Source: Bacteroides sp. (GTDB lineage Bacteria; Bacteroidota; Bacteroidia; Bacteroidales; Bacteroidaceae). From it: 61,269 bases of DNA. Every line of letters begins with the position of its first letter. The stretch's first letter is position 1. Made by a program: the position numbers and the translations under genes. The stretch lies in contig DXWV01000070.1 in assembly GCA_019416685.1 (NCBI GenBank), forward strand, positions 1-61,269, in the 5' to 3' direction. This document shows positions 17,601 to 24,629 of this stretch, piece by piece. The notes below the pieces were generated by a model. That model had not been told where the DNA came from. It saw nothing but the letters and a program-made list of their open reading frames with translations, and searched no databases.

Positions 17601-17753
17601 GGTACCTTTCAATAAGACAGAAACCCCTGGCATGGGCTCTCCATCTGCTGTTGCAATACCTGTTACATGCAAATCTCTCAATGTTTCAGCATGGAGTATT
17701 CCAACTGAACAAATGAGCAAAAACGCTGTCAGAAAGCGTAAATAGATTCTCAT
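14634..17753 (-). CDS. SusC/RagA-family TonB-dependent transporter
   Basis: Outer-membrane importer working with the SusD lipoprotein. Signal peptide (residues 1-22), a carboxypeptidase-D regulatory-like domain (about 28-105), the TonB-box region and plug with the SusC signature LYVVDGVPYDGSINAINPED and the VLKDAASAALYGSRGANGVI segment, then a 22-strand barrel ending in GGINVSF. 1039 residues. There is no STN domain, so it is not expected to signal to a FecR anti-sigma, unlike the second SusC at 30241. The pair has no flanking PUL enzymes. Confidence 0.96.
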   Translation of the reverse strand: MRIYLRFLTAFLLICSVGILHAETLRDLHVTGIATADGEPMPGVSVLLKGTTTGTITDIDGKYSIQVPSNGTLVFSFVGMKTVEIAVNNKQVINVALESDSKELDEVMVVAYATAKKYSFTGAAATVKGEDIAKLQTSSISKALEGTVAGLQASATSGQPGTDADIRIRGIGSINASSSPLYVVDGVPYDGSINAINPEDIASMTVLKDAASAALYGSRGANGVIIITTKQGKTDSKTSVNLKATFGGSNRAIRDYDRVGTNDYFELYWEAMRNQYAKDKKNYPTPEAAAAAASANLVKRLMNSGPNPYGTNYPQPVGTDGKLLAGATPLWDFDWQDAMEQQALRTEIGLNASGGSKTNQYYFSAGYLNDKGIALESGYERFNLRTNVTSEMTKWLKGGANISFAHSKQNYPTSSDTKTSNVINAGRTMPNFYPIYKVKADGSFDTEDGELVPDFGSYRANNANWNLPATLPLDKSERMRDEVSARTFLEVTFIEGLKFKTSFNFDLINYNSLDYTNPKIGPAVNTGGSSSRENDRTLSWTWNNIISYDKKIGDHHFNILAGQEAYSYRYDELTASRSKMAIPDYPELVVGSQVTGGSGYRIDYSLVGYLMNVQYDYKDRYYLSGSYRRDGSSRFAPETRWGNFWSVGGSWRINREAFMQGTENWLSALTLKASYGAQGNDNLGSYYASSGLYTIISNNNESGLVTDRLATPNLKWETNLNFNVGIDFSLWNNRLSGSFDFFQRKSKDLLYSRPLASSLGYTSVDENVGALKNTGFEIELKGTIIDVKDFKWNMGLNLTHYKNKVTELPLKDMPQGSFTKLQEGRSVYDFYLKEWAGVNPDNGEPLWYMNQKDENGNIIKVTTNDYSKANYYFVNKSSLPKVYGGFNTSFSYKGIELSAMFSYSIGGYVYDRDKIMILHSGSAAGRSWSTEMLDRWTPENRYTDVPALSTTSNQWTSTSTRFLYNNSYLRLKNVMLSYSLPQSLIRRISLSNLQIFVQGDNLLTLSGHQGLDPEQGITGVTYYRYPAMRSITGGINVSF

Positions 17754-18131
17754 AATTAGTAATGTTGTTTTAGGATTAATAATAAAAAAGAAATATAAAG
17801 TTTAGTATCTGTTCGAAATTAATTTTATTGGCCGCAGAGTTGCAGAGGTTAGGAAGTATTTTATCCTGTAGTGTTGTTGATTCTCCTGTTATATTGTTTC
17901 TCTGTGTGCAAATCATTTATTTCTAAACAGATTATTAATATTAATTATAGTGAAAACGGTGCAAAGATATAATATATATAATAATAATTAATAAAGTCTG
18001 AAGGTTTTTATTAGCAGGAAGTCTGAATGTTTTCTGTTTTTGTATATTTATTGATGTTTTATTTGTGTATTTGGGAGCATGAAGAAATGAAAAGCTGTTT
18101 TTCTTTGATTTTGTGTTAGTTTGTAATATTT
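17754..18131. other. Upstream region of the first susC
   Basis: No gene is seen. It holds the susC -7 box at 17962-17969 and a leader of about 200 nt before susC that includes GCAGAGTTGCAGAGG (17834-17848), a decayed relative of the CACAGAG repeats. The remainder is very AT-rich. Confidence 0.5.
17962..17969 (-). promoter_or_regulatory. -7 box of the first susCD operon
   Basis: Minus-strand TATCTTTG is a perfect TAnnTTTG match, with TTTA (rc of 17992-17995) about 22 bp upstream as a weak -33. It predicts a leader near 200 nt. Confidence 0.6.
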
Positions 18132-18305
18132 AGAGTCTGTTTAAATTTTCCTCTTAAAAGTTTTTATCAGTTTATTTTGAGTTTATTTTCGGTCTGTTTC
18201 CCTGTTTTTACTCGTCAGATAGCCCGCTATCCTCCTCATAAAACCAGAAAAACATCCTCAAAAATAACTCTCAAAATAATACTGAGCAAAATTTAAACAG
18301 GCTCT
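18132..18305. mobile_element. MITE-like palindromic element
   Basis: 174 bp bounded by terminal inverted repeats AGAGTCTGTTTAAATTTT (18132-18149) and its complement ending in CAGGCTCT. The arms stay largely complementary throughout, with an apex hairpin GATAGC-CC-GCTATC at 18218-18231. No coding capacity. This structure is that of a non-autonomous transposon or its single-strand-folding derivative. No transposase is present in the window. Confidence 0.8.
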
Positions 18306-18628
18306 TAAGATAAGAATATCATCGTTAGAAGATGTTATTTGAGATTTATTGCATGCAGAATCATTTTGTTTTATCTTATGATAACTGTTAATGTTCTGCA
18401 TATCAGAAATTCATTCTTTTGTTATTCAGTAGGTTTATAAAAGAAACAAGACAGGTAAACTGCTATCATTTTCAATGCTGCTGAAGATAATAAATGTGAT
18501 AATTTGATTTTGCATTCATTTAATAAGATTAGGTTATGACTATTGTTCAGCATATTTGGGGAGAGTTTTGAAGTGATTCATATTGTAATTTGATGAGACG
18601 ACAGATTTATGAAGGAATGGATTAGTGG
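18306..18628. other. AT-rich intergenic stretch
   Basis: 323 bp between the MITE-like element and the end of the YitT-family gene. I see no reading frame, terminator or repeat in it. Confidence 0.4.
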
Positions 18629-19519
18629 TTATTTTACTTTTATATGATCAAATCCTTCTCCATAGACTCCGATAACGGCACTCTGTGAGACAAAAGCGTT
18701 TGGATCAATGTCTTTGATAATACGGAATATGATAGTTGATTCTCTCTTTTTGGCCAGAATAAACATCATTTTTTGTTCTTTTCCTGTGTAAAAACCAGTA
18801 GCATTGATTATGGTTACTCCACGATGTGGATATTCATTGATTTGTTTTCCTATCTCTTCGTATTTGGTGGAGATTATAAAGAACTGAACTGATTGCCGTG
18901 CACTATTAACTACCTGATCCAATACAAAACTGCAAACGTAGAGGGTTACATATCCGTAAACGACTTTTTCCCAATCTTTGAGGATGAAGTAGCTGGATGA
19001 GATAATGATAAGGTCACAAATGAGCATGACCCTTCCTAAGGTGATATCACGGTATTTGTTGATAACAGCAGCTATAATGTCAGTGCCTCCGGTACTTCCA
19101 TTGGCGGAAAAGGCAATGCCAATGCCACTGCCACAGAAGGAAGCGCCCAGTACGCAAGCCATGAAAGGTTGATCGTGTAATAGAGTTACTCCTGCTGTCA
19201 CTTTTTGAATGAGCGATAGAAAAAGAGTGAGCGTTAGTACGCCAAATATCGTTTTCAGGCTGAATTTGAATCCCAAAACTTTGAGAGATACCATTAATAA
19301 AATTGTGTTGATGGCGAAGTATGTATATTGTACCGGAAATCCGGTAGCAAAATAGACAATGGAAGCGATACCGGGTACTCCTCCGGTAGTGATGTCATTG
19401 GGAAGTAAAAAAAGAGTCCAGCCGGTTCCATAGAGAATCATTCCTAAAGCTATCATAAGGTAGTCTCTTGTTTCTCTGGCTATAGTCTGCTTGGAGGGTT
19501 TTGATATAATTGTTTTCAT
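18629..19519 (-). CDS. YitT-family membrane protein (DUF161 + DUF2179)
   Basis: Inner-membrane protein of unknown transport or regulatory role. After a short polar N-terminus there are about six hydrophobic segments with the family's paired repeats (YGTGWTLFLLPNDITTGGVPGIASI and FSANGSTGGTDIIAAVI, each with a GG-containing loop). A cytoplasmic DUF2179 domain follows (from about residue 215, VQFFIISTKYEEIGKQI to the end). 296 residues is usual. Monocistronic, with a 23-bp-periodic array upstream. Confidence 0.9.
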   Translation of the reverse strand: MKTIISKPSKQTIARETRDYLMIALGMILYGTGWTLFLLPNDITTGGVPGIASIVYFATGFPVQYTYFAINTILLMVSLKVLGFKFSLKTIFGVLTLTLFLSLIQKVTAGVTLLHDQPFMACVLGASFCGSGIGIAFSANGSTGGTDIIAAVINKYRDITLGRVMLICDLIIISSSYFILKDWEKVVYGYVTLYVCSFVLDQVVNSARQSVQFFIISTKYEEIGKQINEYPHRGVTIINATGFYTGKEQKMMFILAKKRESTIIFRIIKDIDPNAFVSQSAVIGVYGEGFDHIKVK

Positions 19520-19637
19520 TGATGTAGCTTTTGTATTTGCCTGTAATTTGTTCTTGATTTGTTTTCTTTTGATATGTGCTATAAGGACACAGCGTTATGA
19601 AATAACCCTCTATATGAATATTTGACTTTATTGTATT

Positions 19638-19706
19638 TTAACACTATAGTATAACAAAAATGTACACTCTTGTCATGCAAAAGTGTACATTTTTAAAAGG
19701 ATAAAA
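19638..19706. repeat. 23-bp periodic array A (3 units)
   Basis: TGTACACT at 19661 and TGTACATT at 19684 are 23 bp apart. A degenerate unit TTAACACT lies exactly 23 bp before the first (19638). The two full cores also form a hairpin (AAAAATGTACACT against AGTGTACATTTTT). The array lies between the stop of the pyruvate oxidase gene and the start of the YitT-family gene. Confidence 0.8.
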
Positions 19707-19770
19707 TATGGGTTTGTTATTCTGCTGTAAATCAGTGAACTACTTCTTTTAACCTTGTGATAGGGATTCT

Positions 19771-21510
19771 TTAAAACACTTCTCTTATGTGTTTATAATT
19801 TGAGTTGATTGTATCAATCACTTCTTGTGAACGTCCGTTAATCAATAATTTATACATCGATTGTGCAAAACCTACCATTTGTCCTATTTCAATTTTAGGA
19901 GGCATAGCCAGTGCATTCGGATCAGTCATGATATTAACCAGAACAGGACCGTCTATCTCGAAGGCATTGTATAGGGTAGTGAGTACCTTGTCGGGATCTG
20001 ATACATTAAATCCGGTCATTCCCATTGCTTCTGCTACCTGTGCAAAATCCGGATTGAGCATGCTGGTTTGCCAGTCCGGCAATCCGTCTACTTCCATTTC
20101 GAGCTTCACCATGCCCAGAGAACGATTATTGAACACGATGATTTTTATCGGAAGCTTATATTGTACAACGGTTTGCAGGTCTCCGAGTGTCATGGACAAT
20201 CCTCCGTCACCGCAGAGTGCAATAACTTGCTGATCAGGGCGAGCCAGTGCTGCACCGATAGCTTGTGGCAATGCGTTTGCCATTGAACCGTGATTGAAAG
20301 AGCCAAGCATATGGCGTTTTTCTGTTGCTTGTAAATAGCGGGCACCCCATACACAGGTCATTCCCGTATCGACGGTGAAGATGGCATCATCAGAAGCCAG
20401 CTTGTCTATTTCGGACATGACGTACTCCGGGTGAATCAGATTTTCTTTTCCTCTGTTTTCGGTGTAAGCAATCAGATCTTTTTTCACACTTTCATAGCGT
20501 TTCAGTTGCTTTAACAAGAATGAGTCGTCTTTTTTCTGTTGTAACATCGGCAGTAGTGCTTGTAGTGTTGATTTTACATCTCCACATAGACCGATATCTA
20601 CTTTGGCACGGCGTCCCAGCCTTTCAGCTTTTATATCTATCTGAGCTATTTTTATATCATCGGGCAAGAAAGCAGAATAGGGGAAGTCTGTTCCCAGCAT
20701 TACCAGTACTTCTGCTTCGTGCATGCTGTAGTAACCCGAAGGCATTCCCAGAAGTCCGGTCATACCCACTTCATACGGGTTATCATATTGTACTTCCATT
20801 TTTCCCTTAAAGGTATAGGCAACCGGGGCATTGAGCCTTTCGGATAGTTGAATAACTTCGTCGTGAGCCCCTCTACAACCAATACCGCAAAATAGTGTGA
20901 TACGTTTGTAGTGATTCAACATTGCTGCCAGTTGTATCAAGTCTTCTTCTGCAGGACAAACCGAAGAATCTTTTGGATAAATATGAACGGAAGAATCTAC
21001 ATTTACTGCCGATTTTTTTGCCAAGTCACCTGGGAGCCCTATTACGGAAACTCCTTTACGGGTAGTTGCGGTTTGTAGAGCGGATTGCAACATACGGGGA
21101 AATTGTTGAGGGGTTGTTGCCACTTCGTTGTAATAACTGCAATCGCTAAACAATTTGATTGTATTTGTTTCCTGAAAATATTCTGTCCCGAATTCTCCGG
21201 TAGGAATAGTGGAGGCAATAGCCAGAACCGGTGCACCTGAACGCTGAGCATCATAAAGTCCGTTTATCAGGTGGACATGTCCGGGACCACTACTTCCTGC
21301 ACAACATCCGGGTAATCCGGTTAGTTGTGCTTCTGCACCGGCTGCATAAGCACCTGTTTCTTCATGGCGGACATGTATCCATTTCATTTCTTCGTTTTGC
21401 CTTACGGCTTCATTTACTTCGTTTAAGCTATCGCCTGTGACTGCGTAAATACGCTTAACACCTGCTTCAATCAATGTCTCTACAAGTTGATTTGCTACCT
21501 TCTTTGCCAT
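19771..21510 (-). CDS. poxB: Pyruvate oxidase / pyruvate dehydrogenase (quinone)-type TPP enzyme
   Basis: Thiamine-diphosphate and FAD enzyme that decarboxylates pyruvate, in PoxB passing electrons to quinone and releasing acetate. It aligns with E. coli PoxB from the N-terminus (GVKRIYAVTGDSLN, RHEETGAYAAGAEAQL with catalytic Glu50, SSGPGHVHLINGLYDA). The TPP motif begins GDGGLSMTLGDLQ and ends IVFNN. 579 residues against 572 in E. coli. In a strict anaerobe the physiological acceptor is unclear. The gene stands alone, with a 13-bp palindrome in its upstream region. Confidence 0.88.
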   Translation of the reverse strand: MAKKVANQLVETLIEAGVKRIYAVTGDSLNEVNEAVRQNEEMKWIHVRHEETGAYAAGAEAQLTGLPGCCAGSSGPGHVHLINGLYDAQRSGAPVLAIASTIPTGEFGTEYFQETNTIKLFSDCSYYNEVATTPQQFPRMLQSALQTATTRKGVSVIGLPGDLAKKSAVNVDSSVHIYPKDSSVCPAEEDLIQLAAMLNHYKRITLFCGIGCRGAHDEVIQLSERLNAPVAYTFKGKMEVQYDNPYEVGMTGLLGMPSGYYSMHEAEVLVMLGTDFPYSAFLPDDIKIAQIDIKAERLGRRAKVDIGLCGDVKSTLQALLPMLQQKKDDSFLLKQLKRYESVKKDLIAYTENRGKENLIHPEYVMSEIDKLASDDAIFTVDTGMTCVWGARYLQATEKRHMLGSFNHGSMANALPQAIGAALARPDQQVIALCGDGGLSMTLGDLQTVVQYKLPIKIIVFNNRSLGMVKLEMEVDGLPDWQTSMLNPDFAQVAEAMGMTGFNVSDPDKVLTTLYNAFEIDGPVLVNIMTDPNALAMPPKIEIGQMVGFAQSMYKLLINGRSQEVIDTINSNYKHIREVF

Positions 21511-21573
21511 ATTTGTTATTCAGTTATAGGTTAATGTAATAATGAAATAACATATTGTAATGGAAAAAGGTTG

Positions 21574-21586
21574 TACGTTTAACGTA
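21574..21586. promoter_or_regulatory. 13-bp palindrome upstream of poxB
   Basis: TACGTT-T-AACGTA is a perfect inverted repeat 64 bp before the poxB start, in the region divergent from the winged-helix gene. It is a possible operator; no protein is assigned. Confidence 0.35.
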
Positions 21587-21674
21587 TACTAAGAACAGTA
21601 ATGTATTGGCCTATAAGATGATAATTGTGTTAAAAATGCCTTGTGTAATAGATTTTTAGTACTCTTGTAATAAC

Positions 21675-21682
21675 TATATTTG
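21675..21682 (+). promoter_or_regulatory. -7 box of the winged-helix gene
   Basis: TATATTTG fits TAnnTTTG, with a T-rich TTTT near 21653-21656 as a weak -33 box. It predicts transcription from about 21689 and a 60-nt leader. Confidence 0.5.
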
Positions 21683-21751
21683 TGCTGATTTGTTAACTTT
21701 AAAGCATAAATGGTAACCGATTGTATTTTAACCCCTAAATAACTGTATTAA

Positions 21752-21970
21752 ATGGATAAAATGGAAATAGGCTTGAATGCCGGGAAAGTTTGGCAATTGC
21801 TTTGCAACAATGAAAAGTGGAGCTACGGTAGCCTTAAAAGGAAATCCGGGCTGAAAGACAAAGAATTGGGAGCAGCTATTGGCTGGTTGGCCAGAGAAGA
21901 TAAAATAGAGTTTGAGCAGCAGGAAGAAGAACTTTACATTTATCTTTGTGTGAACGTTTATATCGGATAG
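21752..21970 (+). CDS. Small winged-helix protein (DUF2582-like)
   Basis: 72 residues forming a single winged helix: GKVWQLLCNNEKWSYGSLKR (helices 1-2), KDKELGAAIGWLAREDKIEF (recognition helix and wing). This matches the small Bacteroidota winged-helix family annotated DUF2582. Such proteins are presumed DNA-binding but have no known target. The gene is divergent from poxB and could regulate it, which is inference from position only. Confidence 0.8.
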   Translation: MDKMEIGLNAGKVWQLLCNNEKWSYGSLKRKSGLKDKELGAAIGWLAREDKIEFEQQEEELYIYLCVNVYIG

Positions 21971-21983
21971 TTGAACATAAGAG

Positions 21984-22128
21984 GGTATGTCAAAAGTAGT
22001 ATTAGCTACCAATAAAACGCAGATTAACGCTAATTGGCGCAAAGATAAAATTGCATCTGCGCCAATTAGCGTTAATCTGTGTTTCTAAAGTCACATATTG
22101 ATAGCTTTATCAGGCTTTTGACATAGCC
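21984..22128 (+). mobile_element. MITE-like element with GTGTCAAAAG ends, copy 1
   Basis: Terminal inverted repeats GGTATGTCAAAAG and CTTTTGACATAGCC bound 145 bp. Inside, AACGCAGATTAACGCTAATT and its complement form a second, inner hairpin. A conserved asymmetric right flank (ACATATTGATAGCTTT) is shared with the copy at 56521-56674. No coding capacity. Confidence 0.85.
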
Positions 22129-22141
22129 TATGTCAGCTTGT

Positions 22142-22561
22142 CTATTGGTCTTTGTTTTTTTTACTGATTTTGTTTTCAATAAGGAAAGCAGTGATAAGTC
22201 CTGCCCCTCCGAATAGCAATACGCTGGCACCATAAATGATGCTGGTCATTTGGCGTACATTCCAACTGATATTTTCCATAAATACATAGCGGGGAATAGA
22301 GACTGCACAGATAATGAAGCCTATTAACAGTCCTAATCCTATACCGAACATCAGGCATCCTCCTTTTAGTGCACCAAAAGACCGGTTGTGACTGTAGTCT
22401 GGCAAAGAAAATTTCCCATTCAGGTCGGTGGTTGTAATTTTGTCACTTAGCTTTTCAATAATCGCCATTCGTTCGCGTCTGCAAACAAAGAGTTCAAACA
22501 ATTTATAAATTCCCAGTGTGATAATTCCCATAATAAGCGGAACCATAATAAAATCCATCAT
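22142..22561 (-). CDS. Small membrane protein (DUF6249-like)
   Basis: 139 residues with an N-terminal transmembrane segment (about 5-24), a cytoplasmic stretch with basic residues (CRRERMAIIEKLSDKI), and two further hydrophobic segments (about 70-92 and 108-130). The layout resembles the DUF6249 membrane proteins often encoded beside ECF sigma genes in Bacteroides; that family call is from memory of its pattern. The gene is divergent from the sigma factor at 22787, and their shared upstream region is an inverted repeat of about 179 bp. Confidence 0.65.
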   Translation of the reverse strand: MMDFIMVPLIMGIITLGIYKLFELFVCRRERMAIIEKLSDKITTTDLNGKFSLPDYSHNRSFGALKGGCLMFGIGLGLLIGFIICAVSIPRYVFMENISWNVRQMTSIIYGASVLLFGGAGLITAFLIENKISKKNKDQ

Positions 22562-22605
22562 AATTGTATGTTTTTAAATGAATAATTTCGTTCTTTGTAC
22601 TGTTT

Positions 22606-22784
22606 GACGCAGAAGAAAGAAAAAGGTTACAATCAGTAGTCAGTAGACAGTAGTAAGTAGCCAGTAGCTGGTAGTTGGTAATTAGAATCCTTTTGGAATG
22701 GCAACGCCAATATGCTGCATAGATTCTTACTACTTACTACTATCTACTGACTACTGATTGTAACCTTTTCCTTCCCCCTGCGTC
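22606..22784. repeat. Heptad-periodic inverted repeat, copy 1
   Basis: Arms of 27 perfectly complementary bases (22621-22647 and 22743-22769) extend outward imperfectly to GACGC/GCGTC. The arms are made of 7-bp units (CAGTAGT, CAGTAGA, AAGTAGC and so on). The 42-bp core at 22685-22726 starts and ends in GAATC and is the same length as, and similar to, the core at 58453-58494. It fills the divergent region between the DUF6249-like and sigma genes, ending 2 bp before the sigma ATG. Confidence 0.85.
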
Positions 22785-22786
22785 TA

Positions 22787-23344
22787 ATGGATATCATGGT
22801 ACAGAACGAAGAAGCACAATACATCGCACGAATCCTGAATGGAGAAACAGAATGCTTTTCTGTCTTTCTCGATCGCTACGGTCGTCCTCTTTATTCATTG
22901 ATTGTGCAGATTGTAGGTTGTTCCGAAGATGCTGAAGAACTGGTGCAAGATGTGTTTCTAAAGGCTTTTAAGAATCTGAGTGGATATAAAGGAGATTGTA
23001 TTTTCTCTACCTGGCTGTATCGGATAGCTTACAATACAGCTATATCGGCTACCCGTAAAAAGAAGCATGAATTTCTTTATATAGAGGAGAATGCCATTAA
23101 TAATGTACCGGATGAAAAAGTGGCAACTTTGTTTGAACCAACAGATGATGAAGAGCGTATTTCCCGTTTGGTACATGCTGTTGATTTGTTGAGTGTAGAG
23201 GACAAAGCGTTAATAACTCTTTTCTATTATGAAGAGAAATCGATAGAAGAGGTTGGAGGAATTTTAAAATTAACAGTTGCCAATGTTAAAGTGAGATTAT
23301 ACCGTGTTCGGAAGAAGTTATATTTACTAATGAATGAGGGTTGA
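22787..23344 (+). CDS. ECF-type RNA polymerase sigma factor
   Basis: Alternative sigma factor with only sigma-2 and sigma-4 regions. Region 2 shows EDAEELVQDVFLKAFKNL and FSTWLYRIAYNTAIS; region 4 shows ALITLFYYEEKSIEEVGGIL and VKVRLYRVRKKLY. 185 residues. The ATG at 22796 is an alternative start. The following gene overlaps or abuts its stop and encodes a single-pass membrane protein, the usual layout of an ECF sigma with its anti-sigma factor. It is not linked to a susC. Confidence 0.93.
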   Translation: MDIMVQNEEAQYIARILNGETECFSVFLDRYGRPLYSLIVQIVGCSEDAEELVQDVFLKAFKNLSGYKGDCIFSTWLYRIAYNTAISATRKKKHEFLYIEENAINNVPDEKVATLFEPTDDEERISRLVHAVDLLSVEDKALITLFYYEEKSIEEVGGILKLTVANVKVRLYRVRKKLYLLMNEG

Positions 23345-23346
23345 TT

Positions 23347-23715
23347 ATGGATGTGAATGGAAATAATACTATTAAGAAAGCTTTGGAACGGAGGCAAACG
23401 ACTGGACTTCCTTCCAATTTTTCCTTCCGTATGATGGAACAAGTACGGGCTGAGGCTCTGAAAATGGAAAGACGAAGAAAACGGATCACTGTTTTTTCTT
23501 TGAGTATTGCCGTTACTGTATTGATAGCATTGGTAGTGTATTGTTTGTTTTTCTATTTAGACTTTAGTGTGGTTGATTTTATGCCTCGTTGGAAGCCATC
23601 AGGAGCATCCTCTTCACTTTTAGGATTTTACAGCTACATCGCTCTACTATCTTTGGGACTGTTGGGAGCTGATTATTGGATTAGAAAAAAGAAAAAGTCA
23701 GCCTATAATAAATAA
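23347..23715 (+). CDS. Membrane protein, putative anti-sigma partner
   Basis: 122 residues: a cytoplasmic N-terminus of about 45 residues (KKALERRQTTGLPSNFSFRM), a transmembrane segment (about 48-70), a short extracytoplasmic loop and a second hydrophobic segment (about 93-110) followed by RKKKK. The ATG at 23347 lies 3 bp after the sigma stop; a TTG at 23341 in the same frame is less likely. I do not recognise a named domain. Translational coupling to the sigma gene suggests it sequesters that sigma factor; this is inference. Confidence 0.7.
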   Translation: MDVNGNNTIKKALERRQTTGLPSNFSFRMMEQVRAEALKMERRRKRITVFSLSIAVTVLIALVVYCLFFYLDFSVVDFMPRWKPSGASSSLLGFYSYIALLSLGLLGADYWIRKKKKSAYNK

Positions 23716-23760
23716 GTATAAGCAATACATCACAATTAAATGATTATTTAGCGGGTTATT

Positions 23761-23874
23761 ATTGAAACGCAGATTAACGCGGATGAACGCAGATTTTCTG
23801 TAAGGGATATTATTTTCAAGCATAACGCAGCAACCTAATTTGCGAAAATCTGCGTTCATTTGCGTTTCAATAAA
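23761..23874. repeat. Dispersed 10-bp-periodic inverted repeat, copy 3
   Basis: Three successive 10-bp units AACGCAGATT, AACGCGGATG, AACGCAGATT (23765-23794) and an inverted arm GAAAATCTGCGTTCATTTGC ending in GTTTCAAT (23844-23871) enclose a 50-bp loop. This copy lacks the CACAGAG outer arms of copies 1, 2 and 4. Confidence 0.8.
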
Positions 23875-23924
23875 TTCGTATTTATAGAGTATACTAATTT
23901 TGAATCAGTACTTATAAAAGAATT

Positions 23925-24290
23925 ATGATTATGAATAAATTTTTTGCAAACTGGGATTTGGATCAACTTTTAGAGAATATCAAAGATATGGGTAAAAGTC
24001 TTGGCCGCACTTCAATGCGTCCGGTATTGTCTCTTTACTATGTGTTGAGGAGTCCGGAAACGCCACTGTCGGATAAACTTTTGATTGCTTCTGCTCTTTC
24101 TTATTTAGTTTTACCTATTGATTTGATATCTACAAGGCGGTGGTCGGTGATCGGGTGGGTAGATGAAATGGCAGCCATAATGATAGCATATAAGAAAGTA
24201 AAAAGACACATTACCCCTGAAATAGAGTTCAAAGTGGATAATATCTTGGAGAAATGGTTTCCGGCTTTAAAATATGAATTAATATCTTAA
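23925..24290 (+). CDS. DUF1232 (YkvA-like) protein
   Basis: 121 residues. The DUF1232 signature is clear: SPETPLSDKLLIASALSYLV, then LPIDLIS and IGWVDEMAAI (about 43-88), containing the hydrophobic hairpin that is probably membrane-associated. ATG codons at 23925 and 23931 are both possible. Function of the family is unknown. It may belong with the sigma and membrane gene upstream, but 210 bp with a repeat element lie between. Confidence 0.85.
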   Translation: MIMNKFFANWDLDQLLENIKDMGKSLGRTSMRPVLSLYYVLRSPETPLSDKLLIASALSYLVLPIDLISTRRWSVIGWVDEMAAIMIAYKKVKRHITPEIEFKVDNILEKWFPALKYELIS

Positions 24291-24349
24291 CCTGCCTTGC
24301 TTTAACATTGTTAACGGATTTTGGAACTATTATTTTTTATCTGTATAAG

Positions 24350-24441
24350 AGTACGTATTTTTCATATCAGAAAGTACGTACTCTTTGTATATAAAAGTAC
24401 GTATTTAATACATAGTTAAGTACGTATTTGGGCTTACCATA
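24350..24441. repeat. 23-bp periodic array B (4 units)
   Basis: The 8-bp palindrome-containing core AGTACGTA starts at 24350, 24373, 24396 and 24419, exactly 23 bp apart each time. The 15-bp segments between differ. The array lies in the 339-bp gap between the DUF1232 gene and the esterase; the rest of the gap shows no other feature. Confidence 0.9.
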
Positions 24442-24629
24442 TTATACAGGCTTGACAGGCTGAACTATTCCTTGTTAAGCCATCGTTTTTCTTTTATCAC
24501 TCTCCTATGTTATTGTACGATTCTCCGGAATATTTTAATTGTTAAAAATCGATCTGTTTACTACCCTGTTTTCTTATATTCCTGTCTTATGATAAATACA
24601 TTAAAACTTTGAATAAACTATAGTCAATT

